From Alkalihalobacillus sp. BA299 (GTDB taxonomy: Bacteria; Bacillota; Bacilli; Bacillales; Bacillaceae_F), in NCBI RefSeq assembly GCF_017745675.1, contig NZ_JAFLJM010000004.1:62001-126000 (forward strand): 64,000 nucleotides of DNA. Direction: 5' to 3'. The translations under genes and the position numbers were made by a program. The notes below the pieces were generated by a model that did not search any database, was not told the origin of the DNA, and saw only the letters and a list, made by a program, of their open reading frames with translations. This document shows, piece after piece, positions 1 through 8,878 of the stretch. Positions within the stretch are counted from its first letter, which is position 1. Each line of letters opens with the position of its first letter.

Positions 1-28
1 ACATCGAGTCAGTCTACTTATTTTTTAA

Positions 29-146
29 GGCTGTTTTCGTAAACTTTGTTGCTTTTGGACCGTTTTTCACGCTATGCGTGAAGAGCCAAGCATCCGCTTG
101 GCTTACGGCCCAAAAGCTAAAAGCAACAATCTTTGAGAAAAGAGCC
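29..146 (-). repeat. MITE-like inverted-repeat element, copy 1 (short form)
   Basis: This 118-bp block has imperfect terminal inverted repeats that start GGCT and share a TTGTTGCTTTT core. It is flanked on both sides by the 8-mer TTTTTTAA (21-28 and 147-154), which looks like a target duplication but is low in complexity. Inside are two small palindromes, GCCAAGC/GCTTGGC and TTCACGC/GCGTGAA. Relative to the copies at 41859-42043 and 46030-46215 it is inverted and lacks about 67 bp of the centre. No coding capacity is seen. Confidence 0.85.
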
Positions 147-206
147 TTTTTTAAATAAATCTAAAATTCAGTCGTATAATATACAACTGAAATGAAACCA
201 ACCTTT

Positions 207-410
207 TTATACCTCTTGAAAATAATCTTTGTAGTACCCGCCCACTTTTCCTGTGTTATCGACGACAAAGTAAAATTCTTCCGTTTCATTTTTTACATCG
301 TACACTTTTTCAGCAGTTAACGCACGGTTTACCATATATTTTTTTGCATTCGTATGTACGCATTTTACTTTTTTGATTGTTTCGCTTTCAGTCCAAGTTT
401 GATGAATCAT
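207..410 (-). CDS. DUF6501-type small conserved protein
   Basis: A 67-residue soluble protein beginning MIHQTWTESETIKKVKCVHT and ending GYYKDYFQEV. I recognise it as the small conserved Bacillus family annotated DUF6501; its function is unknown. The start is set at the internal Met because AAAGGAGG lies just upstream of it; the longer reading frame to 446 would have no ribosome site. It is a single gene between the repeat at the left edge and the divergently transcribed spl genes. There is no signal peptide or membrane segment. The family name is from memory of related sequences and the function is not inferred. Confidence 0.75.
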   Translation of the reverse strand: MIHQTWTESETIKKVKCVHTNAKKYMVNRALTAEKVYDVKNETEEFYFVVDNTGKVGGYYKDYFQEV

Positions 411-648
411 GACATATCCTCCTTTACATACAATTACCTTTATCATACCAAAAAAGGAGAACGGATAGAACTGCTGTTACAAAATCACTTCATCGATATC
501 ATTTAACGAATATCTATAACTATTTTTTCTTGTTTTATTATGACTATACATTTTGACAAATTTTACTTTTTGGTTAAACAAATAATTCAATGACTAAAGG
601 TAAAATTACTATTACAGTAATTACTTATTGAAAGGGATGAAACAGATT

Positions 649-885
649 ATGGATATACATGAGTTACAAGCTGGGGATTCAGTTTATGTCATCTATCGCA
701 ATCCCCATACACAAAACGTTGCAACTATACAAGAAGCAACGATCACTGCTAACCCTGAAAACCCCCAAGAGTTATCCCTTTTTATGTATGATACATACTA
801 CCCTTTATCTGATGAGTATGCGATGTATAAAACGGCTCAAGAAGCCAAACAAATGTATGAGTATTATTTTGGCGCTATGATGTAA
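649..885 (+). CDS. splA: SplA, transcriptional regulator of the spore photoproduct lyase operon
   Basis: A 78-residue protein with the family core AGDSVYVIYRNPHTQNVA and a C-terminal LFMYDTYYPLSDEYA stretch, very close to B. subtilis SplA. SplA is a small TRAP-related negative regulator of the spl operon, which is expressed in the developing forespore. The gene lies 28 bp upstream of splB, so the two form the usual operon. ATG at 649 is chosen because AAAGGG (631-636) is the only ribosome-site-like stretch; ATG 637 abuts that motif and the TTG at 628 lies before it. A start at 637 remains possible. Confidence 0.9.
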   Translation: MDIHELQAGDSVYVIYRNPHTQNVATIQEATITANPENPQELSLFMYDTYYPLSDEYAMYKTAQEAKQMYEYYFGAMM

Positions 886-913
886 CGTAATCCCTTACTG
901 AGGAAGTGACTCC

Positions 914-1942
914 ATGATTAAGCCCTTCATACCTCAACTTGTATACATTGAAACTCAGGCCCTTGCCTATCCACTTGGGAATGAACTTAAGAAAAAATTT
1001 GAATCTATGGGAATAGAAATACGAGAAACAACTTCACATAATCAAGTTCGGAACATTCCTGGTGACAATGACTTACAAAAATATCGGAATGCTAAATCTA
1101 CATTAGTAGTTGGTGTCAGACGAACGTTAAAGTTTGATACATCAAAACCCTCCGCTGAATATGCAATCCCCTTGGCAACTGGCTGCATGGGACATTGTCA
1201 TTATTGTTATCTACAAACAACGATGGGAAGCAAACCATATATTCGTACATATGTGAATACGGATGAAATCCTCGTTGCAGCACAAAAATATATGGACGAA
1301 CGTGCCCCAGAAATTACGCGCTTTGAAGCATCTTGTACATCAGATATCGTTGGTATCGACCACCTCACTCACTCGTTAAAACATGCGATCGAATTTTTTG
1401 GGAAATCTGATTTGGGTAAATTACGCTTCGTTACAAAATTTCATCACGTTGATCATTTGCTCGATGCCAAACATAATGGGCGAACTCGATTTCGTTTTAG
1501 CGTTAATGCGGATTTTATTATTAAAAATTTTGAGCCTGGAACATCTCCCCTACAACAGAGGATCGAAGCAGCAGCCAAGGTTGCTATTGCGGGTTACCCA
1601 TTAGGTTTTATCGTTGCACCTATTTACATTTATGAAGGTTGGCAAGAAGGCTACGAAAAGTTGTTTGTAACCTTAAACGAAACGTTGCCAGATGAAGCTA
1701 AAAAGGATGTCACTTTTGAATTAATTCAACACCGATTTACAAAGCCAGCTAAACGAGTCATTGAAAAAAATTACCCGATGACGAAACTGGAATTGGATGA
1801 AGAAAAACGAAAGTATAAATGGGGTAAATACGGGATTGGCAAATATGTATATCAAACCGATGAACAAGAACAGTTAAAAGAAACACTACATGGTTACATT
1901 CATGAATATTTCCCTGAAGCTAAAATAGAGTACTTTACTTAG
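914..1942 (+). CDS. splB: Spore photoproduct lyase (radical SAM DNA repair enzyme)
   Basis: A 342-residue radical SAM enzyme that reverses the spore photoproduct thymine dimer during germination. The cluster motif is CxxxCxxC at C91, C95 and C98 (within ATGCMGHCHYCYLQT), and the hydrogen-donor cysteine known from the family is at C141 (FEASCTSD). Length and motif positions match B. subtilis SplB. The start follows GAGGAAGTG. It is co-transcribed with splA and ends at a strong terminator at 2024-2053. In B. subtilis the operon is read by the forespore sigma factor; no promoter was assigned here. With ku and ligD further on, it is part of this region's spore DNA-repair content. Confidence 0.97.
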   Translation: MIKPFIPQLVYIETQALAYPLGNELKKKFESMGIEIRETTSHNQVRNIPGDNDLQKYRNAKSTLVVGVRRTLKFDTSKPSAEYAIPLATGCMGHCHYCYLQTTMGSKPYIRTYVNTDEILVAAQKYMDERAPEITRFEASCTSDIVGIDHLTHSLKHAIEFFGKSDLGKLRFVTKFHHVDHLLDAKHNGRTRFRFSVNADFIIKNFEPGTSPLQQRIEAAAKVAIAGYPLGFIVAPIYIYEGWQEGYEKLFVTLNETLPDEAKKDVTFELIQHRFTKPAKRVIEKNYPMTKLELDEEKRKYKWGKYGIGKYVYQTDEQEQLKETLHGYIHEYFPEAKIEYFT

Positions 1943-2023
1943 CAAAATTTGTATTATAACAGAAAAGAAAAAATAAGTTTTAAATACTACAAGAAATGTT
2001 TACGGATAACCTCATTAAGTACT

Positions 2024-2053
2024 AAAAAAGCCGTCTTGTTAGACGGCTTTTTT
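2024..2053 (+). terminator. Rho-independent terminator of splAB
   Basis: An 11-bp stem AAAAGCCGTCT/AGACGGCTTTT with loop TGTT runs into a T-tract, directly after splB. Confidence 0.92.
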
Positions 2054-2099
2054 GAGGTAAGTATGTGATATATGGTGAAATGGAAATTAGACAACAAGT

Positions 2100-2201
2100 T
2101 TAGTTTCGAGCGTAGTAATCATTGATCATATCAAGGATTGTTTGCTCTTCCTGTACCTCTTCGAATTGCCCTTTATTCTTACTCTCAGTAGATTTCCTCA
2201 T
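2100..2201 (-). CDS. Small unknown protein (33 aa)
   Basis: A short frame beginning MRKSTESKNKGQFEEVQEEQ and ending LDMINDYYARN, preceded by AAGGAG at good spacing. It is hydrophilic and acidic in the middle, with no membrane segment. I do not recognise its function. A good ribosome site, an intact frame and its place between two terminators suggest a real small gene, perhaps a sporulation peptide, but that is inference only. It is too short for routine ORF calling. Confidence 0.55.
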   Translation of the reverse strand: MRKSTESKNKGQFEEVQEEQTILDMINDYYARN

Positions 2202-2346
2202 CTTAAACAACTCCTTGTTTGATTTTTTTGTTTATTCACTTTTCTTGTTTTCTATTATATTATCACTGTTATATAATAGTCAACTATTTTCTGAATTTTG
2301 TTATAATACATTTGTACCATTTTTACTGTATCCTTCCAAAAGAAAA

Positions 2347-2375
2347 CCTCCATGCTCTAAAAAAGAACATGAAGG
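2347..2375 (-). terminator. Terminator of odhAB
   Basis: On the minus strand an 11-bp stem with two G-U pairs (CCTTCATGTTC / GAGCATGGAGG) is followed by a T-rich tail (TTTTCTTTT), just past the odhB stop. Confidence 0.8.
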
Positions 2376-2385
2376 CTGTGATTCC

Positions 2386-3603
2386 TTAACTTTGCAGCAT
2401 TATCTTTTCCGGGCTTTCTATGAGCTCTTTAACTTTAACAAGAAAACTGACTGCTTCTTCACCATCAATAATTCGATGGTCATAAGAAAGCGCAATATAC
2501 ATCATCGGTCGGTTTTCCATCCGTTCTTTGTCTATAGCAACGGGTCTCCACTGAATTTTATGCATCCCTAAAATACCGACTTGTGGTGTATTTAGAATAG
2601 GTGTTGAAAGAAGGGAGCCAAATATACCTCCGTTTGTAATTGTAAATGTTCCGCCTTGTAAATCTTGAATTTTTAAAGAGTGATTTCTTGCCGCTGTCGC
2701 AAGTCTTGCAATCTCGCTTTCTAATTGGCCAAAGTCTTTTTTATCCGCATTACGAACAACAGGAACGACTAAACCTTCCTCTGTTGAAACGGCAATTCCA
2801 ATGTCGTAAAAGTTTTTCTTTATAATATCAGTACCTTCAATTTCTGCATTTAACAAAGGATATTTTTTCAAAGCTGCGATTACGGCTTTTGTAAAAAAAG
2901 ACATGAAACCTAATTTTATTCCATACTCAGCTTGAAATTCTTCCTTATGACGGGATCTTACGTCCATAATCGCTGTCATATCTACTTCATTAAAAGTTGT
3001 TAACATCGCCGCAGACTGTTGAGCTTGAACGAGACGTCTTGCAATCGTTTGTCTTCTACGAGACATTGGAATACGTTCTATGTCATCCCGATCTTCTTTG
3101 ACTACCGTTTGTTTATTCGTACTTGATGGTTTCTCTTCTTTTAAGTGCGGTTGTTCATAGCGTTCAATATCTAACTTTCTTATTCTACCTAACGGATCAT
3201 GAGCTGGTATTTCATCAAGGTTAATCCCCTTCACTCTCGCTAGCTTGCGTGCAGCTGGAGAAGCGATGGGTTGCTTGTGCTTATCCTTGTTAGCTATTGT
3301 TTCTGCCTGCTCTTTTTTTATATCGTCATGAAGTGCTATTGTATGATCCATCTTTTGTTGTTCACTGTTATTCTGCTCTTCTACAATGGCAATCGTCTCA
3401 CCCACATGTACAGTATCCCCTTCATTTTTAATATGCTTTTTTATTACACCAGACACTTCGCTCGTAATTTCTATATTTACTTTATCCGTTTCAATCTCAA
3501 CAACGTACTCGCCTTTTTCAACAACATCACCAGGTTGCTTTAACCATTTGGCAATCGTTCCTTCAGTTATCGATTCAGCTAGCTCAGGTACTTTTATTTC
3601 CAC
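2386..3603 (-). CDS. odhB: Dihydrolipoyl succinyltransferase, E2 of 2-oxoglutarate dehydrogenase
   Basis: A 405-residue E2 subunit that moves the succinyl group from E1 to CoA in the TCA cycle. The N-terminal lipoyl domain covers about 1-75, with the lipoylated lysine in EIETDKVNIE (K41). A charged linker follows, then the peripheral subunit-binding domain near 115-150 (SPAARKLARVKGI). The catalytic domain runs to the end with the active-site motif SYDHRIIDG. The start codon is GTG behind GAAAGGAGAG. It lies 20 bp downstream of odhA, the usual odhAB operon; the E3 subunit is not in this window. Confidence 0.97.
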   Translation of the reverse strand: MEIKVPELAESITEGTIAKWLKQPGDVVEKGEYVVEIETDKVNIEITSEVSGVIKKHIKNEGDTVHVGETIAIVEEQNNSEQQKMDHTIALHDDIKKEQAETIANKDKHKQPIASPAARKLARVKGINLDEIPAHDPLGRIRKLDIERYEQPHLKEEKPSSTNKQTVVKEDRDDIERIPMSRRRQTIARRLVQAQQSAAMLTTFNEVDMTAIMDVRSRHKEEFQAEYGIKLGFMSFFTKAVIAALKKYPLLNAEIEGTDIIKKNFYDIGIAVSTEEGLVVPVVRNADKKDFGQLESEIARLATAARNHSLKIQDLQGGTFTITNGGIFGSLLSTPILNTPQVGILGMHKIQWRPVAIDKERMENRPMMYIALSYDHRIIDGEEAVSFLVKVKELIESPEKIMLQS

Positions 3604-3623
3604 CTTAGTATCTCTCCTTTCGC

Positions 3624-6434
3624 TTAGAACTGTATCGCTTCATAGATAATTCGCTCCTGCTCTTTTTTATGAACGTTAGGATCTCCTTCCGCTGGGCTCG
3701 ACCTTGATATTCTACCAATATACTTTACAGGCACATTTTGAAGCAGTGCTCTTAACCTCGGCTCAATATATGTCCATACACCCATATTTTTAGGCTCCTC
3801 TTGTACCCAAAGTATTTCTTCGATAGAAGGAAGTTCACTAACGAGCACCTTGAGTCTATTCTCTGGAAAAGGATAAAGCTCTTCAATTTGGATATGATGA
3901 ATGTGTTTTCGTTTGTTTTCTGGTAGCTTTTCTATATTTTCAATGAGTTCTACACCAATTTTACCTGATGAAAACACAATCCTTTTTATATCTTCTTTAG
4001 ACCGGTGCGAAGAAGTCGTCTGTAAAAAGGGTTGGAATGAACCTTCACTCAAGTCAGTAATAGTCGAAGCTGTCCTAGGATGCCGAAGCATACTTTTAGG
4101 TGTCATTACAACGAGTGGTTTTACTTCTTCCACCTTAAGAGTTGCTGCTTGCCGACGAAGTAGGTGAAAATATTGAGCGGCCGTCGACACATTCGCAACT
4201 GTCCAGTTCTGTTCTGCTGATAGTTGTAAAAACCTTTCTAACCTTGCGCTCGAATGCTCTGGTCCTTGACCTTCATAACCGTGTGGTAATAGCAAAACGA
4301 GACCAGATTTCTGCCCCCACTTCGCTTGACCTGCCGATATAAATTGATCAAATAATACTTGAGCTGAGTTTGCAAAGTCGCCGTATTGTGCTTCCCAAAG
4401 AACTAATGTTTCCGGTGCAAAAACATTGTATCCATATTCAAATCCAACAACTGCCGCTTCAGAAAGGGGACTATTATGAATCGCAAAGGACGCTTTCGCT
4501 TGAGGGAATATATGAAGTGGTGAATATGCTTCCCCTGTGTCTCGATCGTGTAAAACAAGATGTCTCTGTGCAAATGTGCCACGTTCAGAATCCTGTCCTG
4601 TAATTCTCACAGGAGTTCCATCGCTTAAAATTGTTGCAAAAGCTAGCGTTTCGGCAAATCCCCAATCTATTTTCCCTTGCCCATCAAAGGCTTGAATTCT
4701 TCTTTTTAATATTTTCTCTAACTTTTCATTGATATTGATCTGGTTTGGCCAAGTTAATAATGCCTCATTTATTTTCTTTAAGGAATTAGCTTCTACTTTC
4801 GTTTCAATGTTCGGAAGGCCATCTCGAGTACTTTTTAGACCAGCTACCTCACGTTTAGATTGTTTTATTTGTTTCATTTTTTCATAGGCACTTTCAAGGT
4901 TTTCTTGAATAGAATACTCTATTGCTTTAATCACATCATGGGTTATCCAATCGTTTTCGAGCAAATAATCACCGTATTTCGTTCTTACTGTCGGGTGCTG
5001 ACTAATTGCTGAATACATTTTCGGTTGTGTCATCATCGGTTCATCCATTTCATTGTGTCCGAAGCGCCGATAGCCGACTAAATCGATTAATATATCTTTT
5101 TTAAAGCGTGAACGATATTGAAAAGCTAAGTGAATTGCTGCTAAGCAAGCCTCGGGATCATCTGCTTTTACATGAACAATTGGTATTTCAAAACCTTTTG
5201 CTAAGTCACTTGCATATCGTGTCGATCGTGAATCTCGCATATCTGTTGTAAATCCGATTAAATTATTTGCAATGATATGGATCGTTCCACCCGTTTGATA
5301 GCCTATTAACCTACTTAAATTTAACGTTTCAGCTACAATTCCTTGACCTGGAAAGGCAGCGTCACCATGAATTAATATCGCAAAAGCTTGCGATGAGTCT
5401 TGTGAAGGGTTTCCTTTGTTTGTACGGTCTTCTTGAGAAGCTCTCGTAAAACCTTCGACAACAGGATTAACAAACTCAAGATGACTAGGGTTATTAGCTA
5501 ACGTTAACTTCGCATGCTCTGTTTTTCGATCTGATAGTTTTCGATTTGCACCTAGATGATATTTCACATCCCCTGTCCATCCGTAATTAATCCCGATCGA
5601 TCCTTCTGAAGGTACGAGTTTTTTATTTGGAGCATGTAAAAACTCTGCAAAAATCAGCTCATATGGTTTCCCTAACACGTGTGCTAAAACGTTTAGCCGA
5701 CCTCGGTGTGCCATTCCAATCATTATATTTGAAACACCTTCTTGTACAGCTTCTTCAACTACACAATCTAACATCGGAATAAGAGTATCCAGTCCTTCAA
5801 TCGAAAAGCGTTTTTGGCCTACAAATGTCCGATGTAAAAATTGTTCAAATGCTTCAACTTCTATCAACCGTTCTAATAGTGCTTTTCGTCCTTCACTAGA
5901 AAAGGGACGGTATATTGCACCCGACTCAACCATTTCAGTTAGCCATTCACACTCATACTCTTCATGAACATGACTAAATTCAAAGGCTAATGTTTTCGTA
6001 TAAACTTCCTTTAAATAATCAATCGCCTCTTTTCCATTTGTTACATCAGTTGGTGCATATGGACATATTAATGGATAAGGAATCTTCAATAAGTCTGCTT
6101 CTGTCAACTGAAATCTCTTTAAATGAAATTTATCGGGCTCTTTTTTAACGATTGAAAATGGATAAATATCAGCTATTATATGTCCATTTTGTCTAATTGC
6201 ATCAGCAAGCTTCATAGCAGAAGCTACTTTTTCAAAATTCAACGAAGGTAAAGAATCTTCCGTTTTATCTTCCTTGTTGTTTTCTAGATTGATGGTTTGA
6301 AGCCATTTTATAATGTCCTCATCCACTTCAGTCTGACCAAGGCTATTTTTTTCATATTGTTCTATAATATAGCCAAGATTCGGCCCGTGAAACTGTTGCC
6401 AAAGCTTTTCTTGCTTTGACTGATCTCTCGTCAT
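3624..6434 (-). CDS. odhA: 2-oxoglutarate dehydrogenase E1 component
   Basis: A 936-residue thiamin-diphosphate-dependent decarboxylase, first enzyme of the 2-oxoglutarate dehydrogenase complex. Landmarks are [18 protein letters not shown] near the ThDP/Mg region, [31 protein letters not shown], and the C-terminal transketolase-like part with [15 protein letters not shown]. The length is normal for Bacillus. The start follows GGAGGG. It is the first gene of the odhAB operon, separated by about 210 bp from the divergent HAD gene. No cre or other operator was recognised in that gap. Confidence 0.97.
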   Translation of the reverse strand: MTRDQSKQEKLWQQFHGPNLGYIIEQYEKNSLGQTEVDEDIIKWLQTINLENNKEDKTEDSLPSLNFEKVASAMKLADAIRQNGHIIADIYPFSIVKKEPDKFHLKRFQLTEADLLKIPYPLICPYAPTDVTNGKEAIDYLKEVYTKTLAFEFSHVHEEYECEWLTEMVESGAIYRPFSSEGRKALLERLIEVEAFEQFLHRTFVGQKRFSIEGLDTLIPMLDCVVEEAVQEGVSNIMIGMAHRGRLNVLAHVLGKPYELIFAEFLHAPNKKLVPSEGSIGINYGWTGDVKYHLGANRKLSDRKTEHAKLTLANNPSHLEFVNPVVEGFTRASQEDRTNKGNPSQDSSQAFAILIHGDAAFPGQGIVAETLNLSRLIGYQTGGTIHIIANNLIGFTTDMRDSRSTRYASDLAKGFEIPIVHVKADDPEACLAAIHLAFQYRSRFKKDILIDLVGYRRFGHNEMDEPMMTQPKMYSAISQHPTVRTKYGDYLLENDWITHDVIKAIEYSIQENLESAYEKMKQIKQSKREVAGLKSTRDGLPNIETKVEANSLKKINEALLTWPNQININEKLEKILKRRIQAFDGQGKIDWGFAETLAFATILSDGTPVRITGQDSERGTFAQRHLVLHDRDTGEAYSPLHIFPQAKASFAIHNSPLSEAAVVGFEYGYNVFAPETLVLWEAQYGDFANSAQVLFDQFISAGQAKWGQKSGLVLLLPHGYEGQGPEHSSARLERFLQLSAEQNWTVANVSTAAQYFHLLRRQAATLKVEEVKPLVVMTPKSMLRHPRTASTITDLSEGSFQPFLQTTSSHRSKEDIKRIVFSSGKIGVELIENIEKLPENKRKHIHHIQIEELYPFPENRLKVLVSELPSIEEILWVQEEPKNMGVWTYIEPRLRALLQNVPVKYIGRISRSSPAEGDPNVHKKEQERIIYEAIQF

Positions 6435-6643
6435 TTGTAACCCTCCATCATAAATCCATATTTTTGAAGGTCATGCAAAGAATTTGACTATCATTATAAT
6501 GAATACATAAATACAATAACCGTTATGCCAAAATTAAAACTTTATTTTTTACTTAGTCGAAATTTAGAAGTTTTTCATTTTCAAATTCATTTTTATAGTA
6601 CAATCTATGTATATTAATATTCTAAAGGAGTGGAGAGATAAAA

Positions 6644-7432
6644 ATGGTAAAAGCAGTAATTTTCGACTTAGATGACACATTATTATGGGATAAAAAAAGT
6701 GTCGCAGAATCTTTTAAGGCTACATGCCAAGTTGCAGTAGATAAATACGGTGTAGACATAGAGCAATTTGAAGAAGCGGTAAGAGAAGCTGCGCGTCAAT
6801 TATATAGCAGTTATGAAACTTATGAATTTACAAAAATGATTGGTATCAATCCTTTTGAAGGATTATGGGGAAACTTTGGGGATAAAATTAACGTAAACTT
6901 CCGTAAGATGAAGGAAATTGTTCCTCAATACCGTACCGATGCTTGGGTAGAAGGATTAAAGACAATTGGAATTGACGATTCTGCCTTCGGTGCTGAGCTC
7001 GGTGAATTATTTGCTAAAAATAGAAGAACGTTACCTTTCGTATACGAAGATACGTTCACTTTATTAGAGGAATTAAAAAAAGACTACCAGCTGCTACTCC
7101 TAACAAACGGTTCGCCGGAATTGCAAAATGAAAAATTAGATATGACACCTGAATTAGTCCCTTATTTTGATCATATTGTCATATCTGGCGCATTTGGGCG
7201 AGGAAAACCGGATCCAGCAATTTTTAAGCATTGTTTATATTTAACAGATTTAACAAAAGAAGAAGCTGTTATGGTCGGTGATAACTTACACACTGATATT
7301 ATTGGCTCTAACCAAATTGGGATGAGAAATGTATGGATTAATCGTGATGGAAAAGACATTGTTGACGATATTTACCCAACCTATACGATTAAAGAATTAT
7401 CGGAGCTACCTCGATTATTGAAAGAGATTTAA
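6644..7432 (+). CDS. HAD-superfamily hydrolase (subfamily IA phosphatase-like)
   Basis: A 262-residue HAD hydrolase. Motif I is FDLDDTL with D8 (nucleophile) and D10; motif II is the TNGS stretch; the motif III lysine is in GRGKPDPAIF; motif IV is VGDNLHTD. The helical cap lies at roughly 20-110. Such proteins dephosphorylate small phosphorylated metabolites; the substrate cannot be read from the sequence. The start follows AAAGGAGTGGAG. It is a single-gene unit ending in the long palindrome at 7466-7504. Confidence 0.9.
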   Translation: MVKAVIFDLDDTLLWDKKSVAESFKATCQVAVDKYGVDIEQFEEAVREAARQLYSSYETYEFTKMIGINPFEGLWGNFGDKINVNFRKMKEIVPQYRTDAWVEGLKTIGIDDSAFGAELGELFAKNRRTLPFVYEDTFTLLEELKKDYQLLLLTNGSPELQNEKLDMTPELVPYFDHIVISGAFGRGKPDPAIFKHCLYLTDLTKEEAVMVGDNLHTDIIGSNQIGMRNVWINRDGKDIVDDIYPTYTIKELSELPRLLKEI

Positions 7433-7465
7433 CTTTTCCTTAGGATTCATACTTCACTTGAACTG

Positions 7466-7504
7466 ACCCCCAATTGTTAGACACGAAATCTAACAATTGG
7501 GGGT
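7466..7504. terminator. Bidirectional terminator between HAD gene and ku
   Basis: A 16-bp perfect stem (ACCCCCAATTGTTAGA and its complement) with a 7-nt loop lies between convergent genes. A run of T is weak on both sides, so efficiency is uncertain. Confidence 0.75.
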
Positions 7505-7547
7505 CGCTTCACATCCATATATGATATGGTTAATAAAACATGTTACT

Positions 7548-8372
7548 TTATGCATTCTTTTTTGCTTTTGCAGCTTTCTTTTTCGGCGCCGGTTTCTTTT
7601 TCGTCTTATCAATGGAAGCTTGCAATGCAGCCATAAGATCTGTTACATTACCGGTGGTCGCTTTTTTGTCTGCAGCAGTAACAATTTGCTCATCACCCTT
7701 CTTCTGTTCAATTAATTCCATCAATGCATTCCGATACTCATCATGATATTTTTCAGGATCAAATTCAGTTGTTAGTTGGTCAATGAGCATTTTAGCCGTA
7801 TCTAACTCCTTTTTCGTGACATCATCACTATTTGGAACATTTGGAACATCAGCAACATTTCGAACTTCATCAGGGAAATGGATCGTTTCCATAACAAGTG
7901 TATTTTTATAAACTCGAACAACAGCTAAATGTTCTTTTGATCGGATAATAATTTTGGCTACACCAATTTTGCCTGAGTCTTCTAATGCTTTACGTAATAA
8001 CGTGTAAGCTTTTGTTCCACCTTCACTCGGTGCGATAAAATAGCTCCGTTCAAAATAAATCGGATCGATTTCCTCTAATTTAACAAAATCAATGATTTCG
8101 ACCGCTTTATCTTCATTTTCCTTTCTTAACTTTTCAAGTTCTTCATCATCGAGAATAACAAACTTATTTTTTGCATACTCATAAGCTTTTACAATTTCAT
8201 CATTTCCCACTTCTTTTTCGCACACAGGACAGGTTTTTTCATATTTTAAAGGTGATTTACATTCAGCGTGTAGATTTCTTAATTTAATATCTTTATTTTC
8301 GGTTGCCGCATGGAGCTTAATTGGGATATTAACTAACCCGAAGCTAATGCTACCTCGCCAAACTGTATGCAT
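7548..8372 (-). CDS. ku: Ku, non-homologous end-joining protein
   Basis: A 274-residue bacterial Ku homodimer subunit that binds broken DNA ends and recruits LigD. It opens MHTVWRGSISFGLVNIPIKL, typical of the Ku core beta-barrel, and has the CPVCEKEV segment near residue 47. The core runs to about 190 and is followed by a C-terminal tail rich in Lys and Ala (KTKKKPAPKKKAAKAKKNA) of the kind that binds DNA. It is divergent from ligD, about 500 bp away, with a YjcZ-type peptide gene between. In B. subtilis ku and ligD act in dormant and germinating spores. Confidence 0.96.
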   Translation of the reverse strand: MHTVWRGSISFGLVNIPIKLHAATENKDIKLRNLHAECKSPLKYEKTCPVCEKEVGNDEIVKAYEYAKNKFVILDDEELEKLRKENEDKAVEIIDFVKLEEIDPIYFERSYFIAPSEGGTKAYTLLRKALEDSGKIGVAKIIIRSKEHLAVVRVYKNTLVMETIHFPDEVRNVADVPNVPNSDDVTKKELDTAKMLIDQLTTEFDPEKYHDEYRNALMELIEQKKGDEQIVTAADKKATTGNVTDLMAALQASIDKTKKKPAPKKKAAKAKKNA

Positions 8373-8524
8373 TTTTTAGCCCCTTCTTTCTGTACTATTT
8401 TATTTTAGTATTTGGTGCATGGAGATATTTATGTAAAAAGCAACGGGTAAAAGTTTTTTACTAAGTTATCATTAAAAGCGGAATGAGTATTTTTATCCCT
8501 CAATACTTAATCATCCAACTGTTC

Positions 8525-8554
8525 AAGGGACGATTCTAAATTGAATCGTCCCTT
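8525..8554 (-). terminator. Hairpin after the YjcZ-type gene
   Basis: A 12-bp perfect stem AAGGGACGATTC/GAATCGTCCCTT with a 6-nt loop lies 5 bp past the YjcZ stop. The T-rich tail is on the plus-strand side, so action as a minus-strand terminator is only likely, not clear. Confidence 0.65.
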
Positions 8555-8559
8555 TTGTA

Positions 8560-8649
8560 TTAATACGGTAACCAAGCAGCTCCTACGATAACTAAAAGAA
8601 TGAACAATACTACAATTAACGCAAAGCCTGTTCCATAACCTTTAGACAT
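8560..8649 (-). CDS. YjcZ-family sporulation peptide (29 aa)
   Basis: A 29-residue hydrophobic peptide: a short MSKGYGTGF head, then one transmembrane helix (ALIVVLFILLVIVGAAW) ending in LPY. This is the pattern of the YjcZ/YczN sporulation peptides of Bacillus, which are often missed because of their size. It has a GGAG-type ribosome site (GAAGGAGTGAAT). It lies between divergent ku and ligD, which may be chance or may reflect shared sporulation control. Its molecular role is unknown. Confidence 0.85.
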   Translation of the reverse strand: MSKGYGTGFALIVVLFILLVIVGAAWLPY

Positions 8650-8878
8650 GACGCTATTCACTCCTTCACACTTAAATTTTTTGTGAAGCTTCACAATATA
8701 ATTTATGCATTGCATTGTGATGGTGTACGAAATGAATAACTAAAAAGTTAATGATAAGCTTCCTTCCACTAAATCTATAAATGTGTTTTTAAAGACGGTA
8801 CCAATAAAGTGTAGCGTTAACACACTGTTTATATGGTTAAACTAAATTTTAAATCACCATTTAGAAAGGATAATATAG

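Noticed and set aside
2122..2571. 149-aa plus-strand ORF
   Set aside because: Opposite-strand shadow of odhB and of the small gene at 2100-2201; no RBS or family.
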